In this document: one piece after another, positions 35,763-43,042 of the stretch | How the letters are laid out: each line of letters begins with the position of its first letter | How positions within the stretch are numbered: position 1 is the first letter of the stretch | Source of the DNA: Verrucomicrobiota bacterium | GTDB taxonomy: Bacteria > Verrucomicrobiota > Verrucomicrobiia > Verrucomicrobiales > Verrucomicrobiaceae | Direction of reading: 5' to 3' | Length of the DNA stretch: 64,000 bases | Assembly (NCBI GenBank): GCA_017301975.1 | Contig: JAFLEI010000004.1 | Location: forward strand, 1-64,000 | Notes under the pieces: model-generated | The model's database searches: none | What the model was told of the DNA's origin: nothing | Seen by the model: the letters and a program-made list of their open reading frames with translations, nothing else | Program-made: the position numbers and the translations under genes

Positions 35763-36329
35763 TCAGGAAGGATTGCGTTTCAGGGAGACGGCGGCATGCA
35801 CCTTGATTGTATCGCCCACACGGATGAAGAGCAGCACGGAAGGGACCTTGATGTCGCTCTTTTTGAGCGAGAGATCGAAGTCCAGATCAAAGCTGGCCTT
35901 GTCACCCTGATGTTTCCAGTGGCTGATCCGGCCCGTGATGGTCTGTGTTTTGCCCAGCATGGTGAGTTTCAATGGGAGAGTGGCGGGTGCCGCGTCTCCC
36001 TGGCGGATGGCGCTGAAAGGGGTGTCGATGACCCCGGTGATGAGCGGGTGATCCGTGGCATGCATGGCTTTGCGCATGTTTTCGTCACGCTTGGCCTCGG
36101 CGGTGTCCATCTTCGCCACCTCCACGATGACGGTGGCCTCCACCTGGGTGGGGTTTCCGGCGGCGTCGGTGGTGACGATGGTGGCAAAAGGCTTCGCAAC
36201 CACCTTGCCGCCCCAGTCATGGAGCGTGGAGGTGCCGTCGAAGGAAATGTTGCTGGTGCCTGACCAGCGGGAGGTGTCGGCCAGCGCGGAGCCGGCGAGG
36301 AGACAAAACAAACAGAAAGAAAATTTCAT
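35763..36329 (-). CDS. YceI-family periplasmic lipid-binding protein
   Basis: Starting at 36329, the 188-residue protein has a signal peptide (MKFSFCLFCLLAGSALA) and the YceI lipocalin-like pattern: GTSNISFDGTSTLHDWGGKVVAKPF, MRKAMHATDHPLITGVIDT and a C-terminal IKVHAAVSLKR. YceI proteins bind isoprenoid or other amphiphilic lipids in the periplasm. As first gene of the PKS operon it may carry the lipid product or a related quinone. The upstream region holds three adjacent palindromes. Confidence 0.85.
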   Translation of the reverse strand: MKFSFCLFCLLAGSALADTSRWSGTSNISFDGTSTLHDWGGKVVAKPFATIVTTDAAGNPTQVEATVIVEVAKMDTAEAKRDENMRKAMHATDHPLITGVIDTPFSAIRQGDAAPATLPLKLTMLGKTQTITGRISHWKHQGDKASFDLDFDLSLKKSDIKVPSVLLFIRVGDTIKVHAAVSLKRNPS

Positions 36330-36354
36330 CAGATAAACGGGGTGGGAAGGGTCG

Positions 36355-36413
36355 GCCAGCGGCAGCGCTGGCTTGATTGGAATCAAATGTCTGGCAGCAC
36401 GCGGACAGCGTGC
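36355..36413. promoter_or_regulatory. Three adjacent palindromes upstream of the PKS operon
   Basis: In order: GCCAGCG-GCAG-CGCTGGC (36355-36372), TTGATT-GG-AATCAA (36373-36386) and GCACGC-GGACA-GCGTGC (36397-36413). All three are perfect inverted repeats and lie 26-84 bases before the yceI start. They are candidates for operators or leader hairpins. I see no certain -35/-10 pair. Confidence 0.5.
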
Positions 36414-36497
36414 ATCGCTCTCAAGGGCGGCAGCCGCCCACCAATGACATACGCAGATGGGGTGCGGCACTGTTGCCGGAGTCATCTCATTCGCCGC

Positions 36498-36980
36498 TCA
36501 AATCAGCATCCGCACCGTCGCGATCTTCCGCAGCGCCAGCCCGCCGCCTTCATGAAAATCTCGCCGCGTGACCCTGGCAGTCACCCTCAGCGGCGCACGC
36601 ACCTGCCCGCCTTCAAAACCCACCACCGCCACGCTGACGCACTGCGGCTCCTTGAGGAAGCGCTTCGCTTCTTCGTCCGTGCCATTGAGGCTGCTCGTCA
36701 CCTGATTGTTGGAAAGACTGTGGTCCCCCTCTGCGGCCGGACGACAGAAGCTGACGACCATCCGCGTCAGCAGGCCTGCGTGGTCACAAACCTCGGGCGT
36801 GTAGTCATTTTCGCGGTGATGCAGACGCACCTCCGTGCCCTGCTCCGTGCGGCAGATGATCACCTGATGGCTGCCATCCATGACCGCCAGTGCTGCAAAC
36901 ACCGCAGGCATGACCGCAGTCGCCGTGCCCGCGTAGGCAAGCAACAAAAGAACGACCAGCAGGCTGTGGATGCGCTTCAT
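36498..36980 (-). CDS. Exported hypothetical protein, 160 aa
   Basis: No family recognised. Residues 1-22 form a signal peptide (MKRIHSLLVVLLLLAYAGTATA). The mature part has several Cys residues and ends in a basic stretch. Codon use looks normal. It lies upstream of the PKS operon on the same strand, 168 bases before the yceI start. It could belong to the same locus, but nothing in its sequence shows that. Confidence 0.6.
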   Translation of the reverse strand: MKRIHSLLVVLLLLAYAGTATAVMPAVFAALAVMDGSHQVIICRTEQGTEVRLHHRENDYTPEVCDHAGLLTRMVVSFCRPAAEGDHSLSNNQVTSSLNGTDEEAKRFLKEPQCVSVAVVGFEGGQVRAPLRVTARVTRRDFHEGGGLALRKIATVRMLI

Positions 36981-37080
36981 ACAACTAAGAACTCTCAGCT
37001 CAGGAAAGCCACTGTTCCATAAGCTGGCATGCGTTCAACTTATTCCCATCGAGTGGTTTAAATGCGGGTGATACTCAATC

Positions 37081-37254
37081 TCATCGGCCACGGCTTGTGA
37101 ACCTCGCCTCGATCCCCGTCCTCTCATCAATCATCTCCACCAGCCTCTTCGCCCGCGACTCGGAGAGCCAGCCTTTCATTCGTTCCGGCGCGAACTTGTT
37201 GTTGTAGAGGTGGGCCGGTGTCTCCGTGGCGATGTGGTGGATGAAGGCGGGCAT
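37081..37254 (-). pseudogene. Truncated type III PKS remnant (N-terminal 57 aa)
   Basis: Reading leftward from the ATG at 37254, the sequence begins MPAFIHHIATETPAHLYNNK and matches the PKS at 35760 in 36 of the first 51 residues, including MKGW, RAKRL and ERTGI. It then ends at TGA (37081-37083) with no catalytic region. The bases just upstream (about 37255-37310) encode HAAISLKR in one frame, matching the tail of YceI (HAAVSLKR). The stretch is thus a diverged fragment of the yceI/PKS junction. Confidence 0.82.
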
Positions 37255-37449
37255 CAGTCAGGGAGGGGAAAGAGCAGAAGGAAGACGTTTCAAAGAGATC
37301 GCGGCATGCAAACAAGCATACCACGCCCTTGCATCTACGCACTTCCCATCCCAACCAGCCTCCAGAAACAACGGCTTCTCATCTTAAACGTCGGGCAGGA
37401 ATGTTAAGGTGCCGTTTGAAACACATGTGTGCCGCAGGTAAAAGCACGC

Positions 37450-37813
37450 ATGCAAACTGCGGATCAAGACGAGGCGCTGACTTCCTACGTTCTCGGGAAC
37501 TATGCCCAGCTCTTCACTCCGCTGGAGTCTCGCTTTTCGCTCGGTGTCCGCAGAAGCCAAAGCGGTTGCTTATGGACCTCCCTCTTCCGAACACTTACGC
37601 AGCCGGTATGTTTCCAAGGAGCCGGAGGTTCTGGCGCTGCTCGCAGACGGCTTTGCAGCATTCCGGCAGCGAGTCCGTGACCGCCTGCTTGCCGAGCATG
37701 CCGATCAAATTCACCTTAACCTCTGCCCCAAATGCGCGGCCCTCACCCGAACCCCGTCCGCCTGCCTATGCCCGTCCTGCAATCACACCTGGTATGAATT
37801 GCGAAAGGGATGA
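37450..37813 (+). pseudogene. Zinc-ribbon protein gene broken by a frameshift
   Basis: Two open frames that overlap appear to be one gene. The first, from ATG at 37450, gives MQTADQDEALTSYVLGNYAQ then LFTPLE. The second continues with LAFRSVSAEAKAVAYGPP and ends in a zinc ribbon with two CPxC pairs (CPKC near 37713, CPSC near 37767). The join would be near 37528-37540 and needs a one-base insertion (or two-base loss). Similar small zinc-ribbon proteins with an LFT-E...A-EK-A pattern are known to me, but no function is assigned. A sequencing error cannot be excluded. Confidence 0.6.
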
Positions 37814-37886
37814 AACGCTGCGGCGATAACCCAACGAACCACTCCTCATCCTTTGCAAACCCGCTTTCCACCTGTAATATCACGTC

Positions 37887-38114
37887 ATGAGCACTGACCG
37901 CATCACTATCGATCCCGCAGTCATGTCCGGAAAGCCCTGCATCCGCGGCCTCCGCGTCACCGCTGCAAACATCCTCCGTCAGCTCGCCAATCATCGAACC
38001 CCCGAGCAGATCCTCGCCGCCTATCCCTACCTTGAGGCAGCAGACATCGATGCCTGCCTCACTTACGCCGCCTTGCGCGTGGATGACGAAGAGCTTGCCC
38101 TGGCCGCCGCATGA
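37887..38114 (+). CDS. DUF433 protein (putative antitoxin), second copy
   Basis: The 75-residue protein has the DUF433 core: ITIDPAVMSGKPCIRGLRVTAANILRQLA, then RTPEQILAAYPYLEAADIDACLTYAA. It is the first gene of a two-gene module with DUF5615 and overlaps it by 4 bases. The other module at 23852-24441 is on the opposite strand and clearly diverged, so this is not a recent duplication. Confidence 0.86.
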   Translation: MSTDRITIDPAVMSGKPCIRGLRVTAANILRQLANHRTPEQILAAYPYLEAADIDACLTYAALRVDDEELALAAA

Positions 38115-38485
38115 AGTTGCTGGTGGATATGAACCTCAGTCCAGACTGGGTGCCGCTGCTCGCCTCTCACGGTTGGGAGGCCTGTCATTGGAGCACCATC
38201 GGTCCGGGCAACGCCCCCGATTCAACCCTCATGAGCTGGGCGCGTGAGCACCGGCATATCGTGCTCACCCAGGATCTCGATTTCTCCCAGCTTCTCTACA
38301 CCACCCGCGAAAGCGGTCCCAGTGTCATCCTCCTCCGCATGGACAACGAATTTGATTCGGCAGCCCGCGAACACGTCTGCGCCGCCATCGCGCTGGCGGA
38401 AACGCAGCTCACTGCGGGCGCGCTGCTGACAATCTCAGGTCATCGCGTCCGCCTCCGCCATCTGCCGATTTCTCCGGCCTCTTGA
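38111..38485 (+). CDS. DUF5615 PIN-like protein (putative toxin), second copy
   Basis: The 124-residue protein has the PIN-like acidic positions in MKLLVDMNLSPDWVPLLASHGW and in VLTQDLDFSQLL. The N-terminal MKLLVDMNLSP block and the central T-x-D-x-DF block are family signatures. It is coupled to DUF433. It probably forms a toxin-antitoxin-like pair; nuclease activity is inferred. Confidence 0.84.
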   Translation: MKLLVDMNLSPDWVPLLASHGWEACHWSTIGPGNAPDSTLMSWAREHRHIVLTQDLDFSQLLYTTRESGPSVILLRMDNEFDSAAREHVCAAIALAETQLTAGALLTISGHRVRLRHLPISPAS

Positions 38486-38573
38486 TCTGCTTTCTGCCAT
38501 GCAGTCGTGAACCACAGTGCTGCATGGCCAAAGATTAAACAATGGAGGGCCTTCTCTTCTTAAAGGCAGCAAC

Positions 38574-39425
38574 ATGAATACCCGGTCTCGACTTCCAACT
38601 TCTTCTTCGGGAGAAATGTTATGCGTTTACTGCGATAAGTTGGCTGATTCTAAAGACCACGCGCCGCCCAGATGTTTGATGCTGCCTCCTCTTCCTTCTA
38701 ATCTGGTCACTTTGCCTGCCTGCAAAGCATGCAATAATGGGTTTTCTTTTCACGAAAACATTGTTCGTGCTCTGCTTTCCACCGTGGGCAACCATCCACA
38801 TCTCATTGAAGAACGGCTGCCAGGAGGATGGCTCGAAAAGACACTGGACCGCAGTCCTAAAATTCGAACCATTCTCGACTCAAGTCGACAGTCCGATGGA
38901 AGCTATAAAATTGCAGATCAACTCTTCAAAAGCTTTCGAACGGTCTTCTTCAAGACCTTGCAAGGTCTCTTCTATGGGCTTTACGATAAGATCGTGCCAT
39001 CTAATCAGTTGGTTTTGCTAGCGATTGAAAATCAGCGGCACGTAAAAATTGAGGAAGTCATTGACCGTATTCGGCCAAATCCTTTGGTTGATATCACGGA
39101 CGAGCCTCTGTCAGAAATTTCTGCTTACAGTTGGCACTCACGCGAGCCAATTTTCACAGCGGAACTTATTGATCCAGATACAGGAAAAAAATCAAACCGT
39201 GTCTTTCGTCTCGTCAGAGAGACCCCTGTGGAATGGATACGTTTTCAACCCGATACATTTGGCGCAGCTTTCGTGAAGCGCGAAGACGGCGGCTGTGCCT
39301 GTGTAATTGACTTGTGGAAGACTTTGATTGTAACAATCGGCGCACCCTGGCCAGGTGACAGAGGGCCATTGCGTCGAGGAAAGAAAAACCCAATGTCACG
39401 AGACAAAAAGACCACTGATGCCTGA
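38574..39425 (+). CDS. HNH-endonuclease-like protein, AT-rich
   Basis: From ATG at 38574 the 283-residue protein begins with an HNH-like zinc finger: CVYC (17-20), a DH pair at 28-29 (SKDHAPPRC), LVTLPACKACNNGFSFHEN with Cys50 and Cys53. The remaining 220 residues are not recognised. The gene is visibly richer in A and T than its neighbours, with many TTT, AAA and ATT codons, which suggests acquisition by transfer. It lies next to a DUF433 module and a frameshifted gene, in an accessory-like stretch. Confidence 0.72.
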   Translation: MNTRSRLPTSSSGEMLCVYCDKLADSKDHAPPRCLMLPPLPSNLVTLPACKACNNGFSFHENIVRALLSTVGNHPHLIEERLPGGWLEKTLDRSPKIRTILDSSRQSDGSYKIADQLFKSFRTVFFKTLQGLFYGLYDKIVPSNQLVLLAIENQRHVKIEEVIDRIRPNPLVDITDEPLSEISAYSWHSREPIFTAELIDPDTGKKSNRVFRLVRETPVEWIRFQPDTFGAAFVKREDGGCACVIDLWKTLIVTIGAPWPGDRGPLRRGKKNPMSRDKKTTDA

Positions 39426-39450
39426 TCACTCCCCCAACAAACCAACTCCC

Positions 39451-40098
39451 ATGTCCAAACTCCGCGTCGAAAGCTTCACTCTTTCCCTCGACGGCTTTGC
39501 TGCCGGTCCTGACCAAAGCCTGGACAACCCTCTGGGCATCGGCGGCACCGCGCTCCATGCCTGGGCTTTTCCCACGCGCACCTTCCAGTCCAAGCTCTTC
39601 GGCAAACCCGACGGCGAGACGGGCATCGACGAAGACTTTGCGGGGCGGGGCTTCCACAACGTCGGGGCTTGGATCATGGGCCGGAACATGTTCGGCCCCG
39701 TGCGCGGTCCCTGGCCGGATGAGAGCTGGCGCGGCTGGTGGGGGGAGAACCCGGTCTATCACATGCCCGTGTTTGTCCTCACGCATCATCCCCGCGAGTC
39801 CCTTGTGATGGAGGGCGGCACCACCTTCCATTTCGTGACCGAGGGCATCCACGCTGCGCTTGAGCGCGCCCGTGAAGCCGCAGGCGACAAGGACGTGCGC
39901 ATCGGCGGCGGAGCCTCCACCATCCGCCAGTATCTCGAAGCGCGTCTCATCGACGAACTCCACCTCGCCATTTCTCCCGTTCTGCTCGGCAGCGGCGAGC
40001 CTCTCCTCACCGGCCTCAATCTCCCCGCCCTGGGCTACTCCTGTACGCAGCACGTCGCCTCCCCGCGCGCCACCCACATTCTGCTGACCCGACAATAG
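39451..40098 (+). CDS. Dihydrofolate reductase/RibD C-terminal-like protein
   Basis: I start at 39451 (MSKLRVESFTLSLDGFAAGP), which gives a normal 215-residue YwjB/YyaP-like protein. Conserved blocks are SLDGFAAG, GAWIMGRNMFGPVRGPW, and VRIGGGASTIRQYLEARLIDELHLAISPVLLGSGEPLL. The family has a dihydrofolate-reductase fold; most members have no known substrate. The GC content returns to the local norm. Confidence 0.85.
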   Translation: MSKLRVESFTLSLDGFAAGPDQSLDNPLGIGGTALHAWAFPTRTFQSKLFGKPDGETGIDEDFAGRGFHNVGAWIMGRNMFGPVRGPWPDESWRGWWGENPVYHMPVFVLTHHPRESLVMEGGTTFHFVTEGIHAALERAREAAGDKDVRIGGGASTIRQYLEARLIDELHLAISPVLLGSGEPLLTGLNLPALGYSCTQHVASPRATHILLTRQ

Positions 40099-40212
40099 AG
40101 CCAGATCGGGTTTTGATGGCCGCAAAGAGTCACAAGAACCGAACAAAAAAGGACCGGAGGAGGGATGGCCGAAAGAGACAAGAGGAGAGGAAAAATAGGA
40201 GACGGAATTTTT

Positions 40213-40252
40213 GACGCGAATGGGCGCGAAGGTCGGCGAATTGGCATGAATC
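40213..40252. repeat. Four tandem 10-base quasi-repeats
   Basis: The units read GACGCGAATG, GGCGCGAAGG, TCGGCGAATT and GGCATGAATC. They share the GCGAA core in the first three and a GAAT end in several. The spacing is exactly one helical turn. The repeat lies within a non-coding region. Confidence 0.5.
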
Positions 40253-40420
40253 AAAAACCGCCCCGAGTGCCGTTCTCCTTTCTCCGTGCCCATCTCCACC
40301 CACGGCAAAAATAATTCCCTCTCCACCCATCCGCTTCTCCAGCCCGCCACGATAACTCATTGATCACTGATACGACGCTCGACCCCTCGGGGGAATAGCC
40401 GGAAACCCAAATGATCGTCA

Positions 40421-40458
40421 GGCGCGCGGACCCTCACCGGTCCCGCGCCTCTTTTTTT
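40421..40458 (+). terminator. Strong intrinsic terminator
   Basis: GGCGCG, one bulged C, GGACC, a 6-base loop, GGTCC, CGCGCC and then TCTTTTTTT. The 11-base-pair stem and long T run make it the best terminator in the window. It is 46 bases before the DUF434 gene on the same strand. Confidence 0.75.
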
Positions 40459-40503
40459 GCACTCGGTCACATGCTCGCCATGAGTCCGCATCATTGACTC
40501 ACC

Positions 40504-41229
40504 ATGAGCAGCGCGGAAAGACATCGTGGCAGACACCCGGCGGACGAAGAGCTCTTCGGAGCGGAGGCGGCACCCGCCGTGCGGCAGGCGGTGGCAGACC
40601 TGTCCTGGCTGCTGAGCCGTGGGTATGCGATGAATTCGGCGGTGAAGCTGGTGGGAGACCGGCATCAACTGAGGGAGCGCCAGCGACTGGCGGCAAGCCG
40701 TGCCGCCTGCGCCGATGCGGCGCGTGAGAGGCGTGCGCGCCAGCATCTGCCCGCAGAGGCGCTGCGTGGCCGCGCCGTGATGGTGGACGGCTTCAATCTG
40801 CTGGTGAGCCTGGAGGCGGCGCTGAGCGGAGGCGTGCTGCTGCGCTGCCGGGACGACTGCCTGCGTGACATGTCGAGCGTGCACGGCTCCTACCACGCGG
40901 TGGCGGAAACGGATACGGCGGTGGTGCTGGCGGGCAGCCGCCTGAAAGAGCTGGGTGCGGCCTCTGTGCATTGGCTGCTGGACAAGCCGGTGTCCAACAG
41001 CGGGCGTCTGGCCACGTGCCTGCGTGAGCTGGCGGAGGAGCATGGCTGGCCGTGGACGGTCGAGGCGGTGTTCAATCCCGACGCGGCCCTCATTGCCGCA
41101 CGGGAAACGGTGGTCGTGAGTGCGGACGCGATGGTGATTGATGGCTCGGCGTGCTGGTACAATCTGGCGGCAGACCTGATCCTCGGCGGACGTTGCGGTC
41201 CGGCATGGGTAATGGAACTGGGGCAGTGA
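40504..41229 (+). CDS. DUF434 domain protein
   Basis: The 241-residue protein has an N-terminal DUF434-type region (AVADLSWLLSRGYAMNSAVKLVGDRHQLRERQRLA) and a C-terminal domain with AVMVDGFNLLVSLEAALSGG, KPVSNSGRLATCLRELAEE and VVSADAMVIDGSACWYNLAADLI. The latter resembles the DUF5616 partner domain. Homologues occur in Archaea and scattered bacteria, with no established function. The VDGFN block looks PIN/NYN-like, so a nuclease is possible, but I would not assign one. Confidence 0.75.
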   Translation: MSSAERHRGRHPADEELFGAEAAPAVRQAVADLSWLLSRGYAMNSAVKLVGDRHQLRERQRLAASRAACADAARERRARQHLPAEALRGRAVMVDGFNLLVSLEAALSGGVLLRCRDDCLRDMSSVHGSYHAVAETDTAVVLAGSRLKELGAASVHWLLDKPVSNSGRLATCLRELAEEHGWPWTVEAVFNPDAALIAARETVVVSADAMVIDGSACWYNLAADLILGGRCGPAWVMELGQ

Positions 41230-41350
41230 AGCGTGCGGCTGGAACGAAGATTCCCAGGCGAATGAGCGGGAATCTTCGCGAACTGCCTCTTGTTGAGCAA
41301 TGCGCTGCGGCGGTGGGTTGATTTGTCCCGGGCTTCCCTAATGTTCACGG

Positions 41351-43018
41351 ATGTCTCCCCACCTCCGCTGGAAATCCCTCGCCCTGCGCCTTTGGCGTGT
41401 GGCGTTGCTGGCGCTGGCGGTCTTTGCCATCCGGCGCTCCCACCCTTCGGCGGCAGCGCTGGAGCTGACGGTGGACCGGGTGCGGGATTTTTTTCCTGCG
41501 GCGGCGGCTTTGATCTCCCAGGGAGGGATGCAGGCGGTGAAGGATGAATCCGGCATCACGATCGGTCATGTCATGCAGACCTCCCCGGAGGCGGACGACA
41601 TCATCGGCTACTCGGGGCCGACGAACACGCTGATTGCCATGGATGCGCGAGGCAAGGTACTGGGCCTGCGCATCCTCAGCAGTGGCGACACGACGGACCA
41701 TGTGGCGGAGGTGGTGCGGGAGCGCGCGTTCTTCAAGCAGTTCACCGGCAAGAAGGCGGCCGACCTGACGAACCTGCAACCGCAGGCGGTTTCAGGAGCG
41801 ACGCTGACAAGCAGCGCGATCGCCGAAGGGGTGCTGCGCCGGATGGGCAAGAGCGCGACGAGTTCGCTGCGGTTTCCTGATGCGATCACGCTGGAGGAAG
41901 TCAAAAAACTCGAACCCCGGGCGGTGAAGCTGCGCGAATCCAAAGCGCATCCCGGTTCGCAAGAAGTGTTGGATGACAAGGGTGCGGTGATCGCATTGGC
42001 GGTACGCACGGCGCCGGCCTCAGATGGTACCGTGGGCTACAAGGGACCGAGTGATACCTTCATGCTGATGGATGCCAGCGGCAAGACGCTGCGGGGCATC
42101 GCATTGCGGCGGAGCTATGACACGGAGCAGTATGTGGGCTACGTCACGGGCGATGCGGCGTTTTTGAAGACGTTCGATGGCATGAGCACGGAGAAGATCG
42201 CGCACATGGATTTCAATGCCGCCGGAGTCGAAGGCGTTTCAGGGGCCACTCAAACGAGCTACGGAATCGCGGAGGGAGTGCGGGTGCGTGCGGAGTCGCT
42301 GCTGCATGAAGAGGAGGCGCGGAGAGGCTGGTGGCAGCAGATTCGATGGCGCTGGCAGGATACAGGCCATGTGGCGATCCTGCTGGCGGCGTTTGTGATG
42401 GCCTTCACCCCGCTGCGGGGCCGGGCGTGGTGCCGGCATCTGCATCATGCGCTGCTGGTGATTTATGGCGGGTTCATCGCTGGGGAAATGTTGTCTCAGG
42501 GCCTGCTCGCAGGCTGGGCGACTCACGGCACCCCGTGGAAGAATGCGCCCGGGCTGGTGCTGCTGGCTGCGGTGGCGCTGCTGGGGCCGGTGTTTACGAG
42601 CAAGCAGCTCTACTGCCACCACATCTGCCCGCATGGCGCGCTGCAGCATCTGGTGGTGCGGCGGCTGCGGTGGCAGTGGTCGCCCTCGAAAGCTGCCGAC
42701 AAGCTGCTGTCCAAACTGCCCTTTGTGCTGCTCGCCTTCGTTCTGTTCAGCGTGGCCCTGGCGCTGCCGGTCAATCTGAACGCGCTGGAGCCCTTTGATG
42801 CGTATCTGTTTCGCGTGGCGGGCTGGGCCAGCATCGTCATCGCCATCGCAGGCCTGCTGTGGTCCCTCTTCACCCCGCTGGCCTACTGCCGCTATGGCTG
42901 CCCGACGGGGGCGCTGTTCAAACTGCTGCGCTTCACCGGAGATGGAGATCGCTTCGGCGCACGCGATTGGCTAGCCGCGCTGTGCGTGGCATTCGTTCTT
43001 CTCTTGGCTCCGGGCTGA
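41351..43018 (+). CDS. NosR-like membrane flavoprotein with two FMN-binding domains and 4Fe-4S motifs
   Basis: The 555-residue protein has a membrane anchor at about 15-28, then two tandem FMN_bind domains. Each has a flavin-attachment SGAT motif (Thr151 in VSGATLTSSAI, Thr300 in VSGATQTSYGI), where ApbE would link FMN covalently. The second half has several membrane segments and two Cys clusters, YCHHICPHGAL and YCRYGCPTGAL, of the polyferredoxin type. It is probably an electron-transfer protein at the membrane. No nos or rnf genes are nearby, so the partner is unknown. Confidence 0.82.
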   Translation: MSPHLRWKSLALRLWRVALLALAVFAIRRSHPSAAALELTVDRVRDFFPAAAALISQGGMQAVKDESGITIGHVMQTSPEADDIIGYSGPTNTLIAMDARGKVLGLRILSSGDTTDHVAEVVRERAFFKQFTGKKAADLTNLQPQAVSGATLTSSAIAEGVLRRMGKSATSSLRFPDAITLEEVKKLEPRAVKLRESKAHPGSQEVLDDKGAVIALAVRTAPASDGTVGYKGPSDTFMLMDASGKTLRGIALRRSYDTEQYVGYVTGDAAFLKTFDGMSTEKIAHMDFNAAGVEGVSGATQTSYGIAEGVRVRAESLLHEEEARRGWWQQIRWRWQDTGHVAILLAAFVMAFTPLRGRAWCRHLHHALLVIYGGFIAGEMLSQGLLAGWATHGTPWKNAPGLVLLAAVALLGPVFTSKQLYCHHICPHGALQHLVVRRLRWQWSPSKAADKLLSKLPFVLLAFVLFSVALALPVNLNALEPFDAYLFRVAGWASIVIAIAGLLWSLFTPLAYCRYGCPTGALFKLLRFTGDGDRFGARDWLAALCVAFVLLLAPG

Positions 43019-43042
43019 AACCGGACTACCGACACACCTGAC

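Larger units (their letters stand above)
40099..40503. other. 405-base intergenic region with repeats and a possible small RNA
   Basis: No credible protein gene is present. Contents seen: a purine-rich stretch at about 40120-40210, a run of four 10-base units at 40213-40252, a CCCC-TCG-GGGG mini-hairpin at 40383-40393, and a strong intrinsic terminator at 40421-40458. The terminator is about 320 bases past the upstream gene and before the next one, so it may end an independent transcript. Confidence 0.5.
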
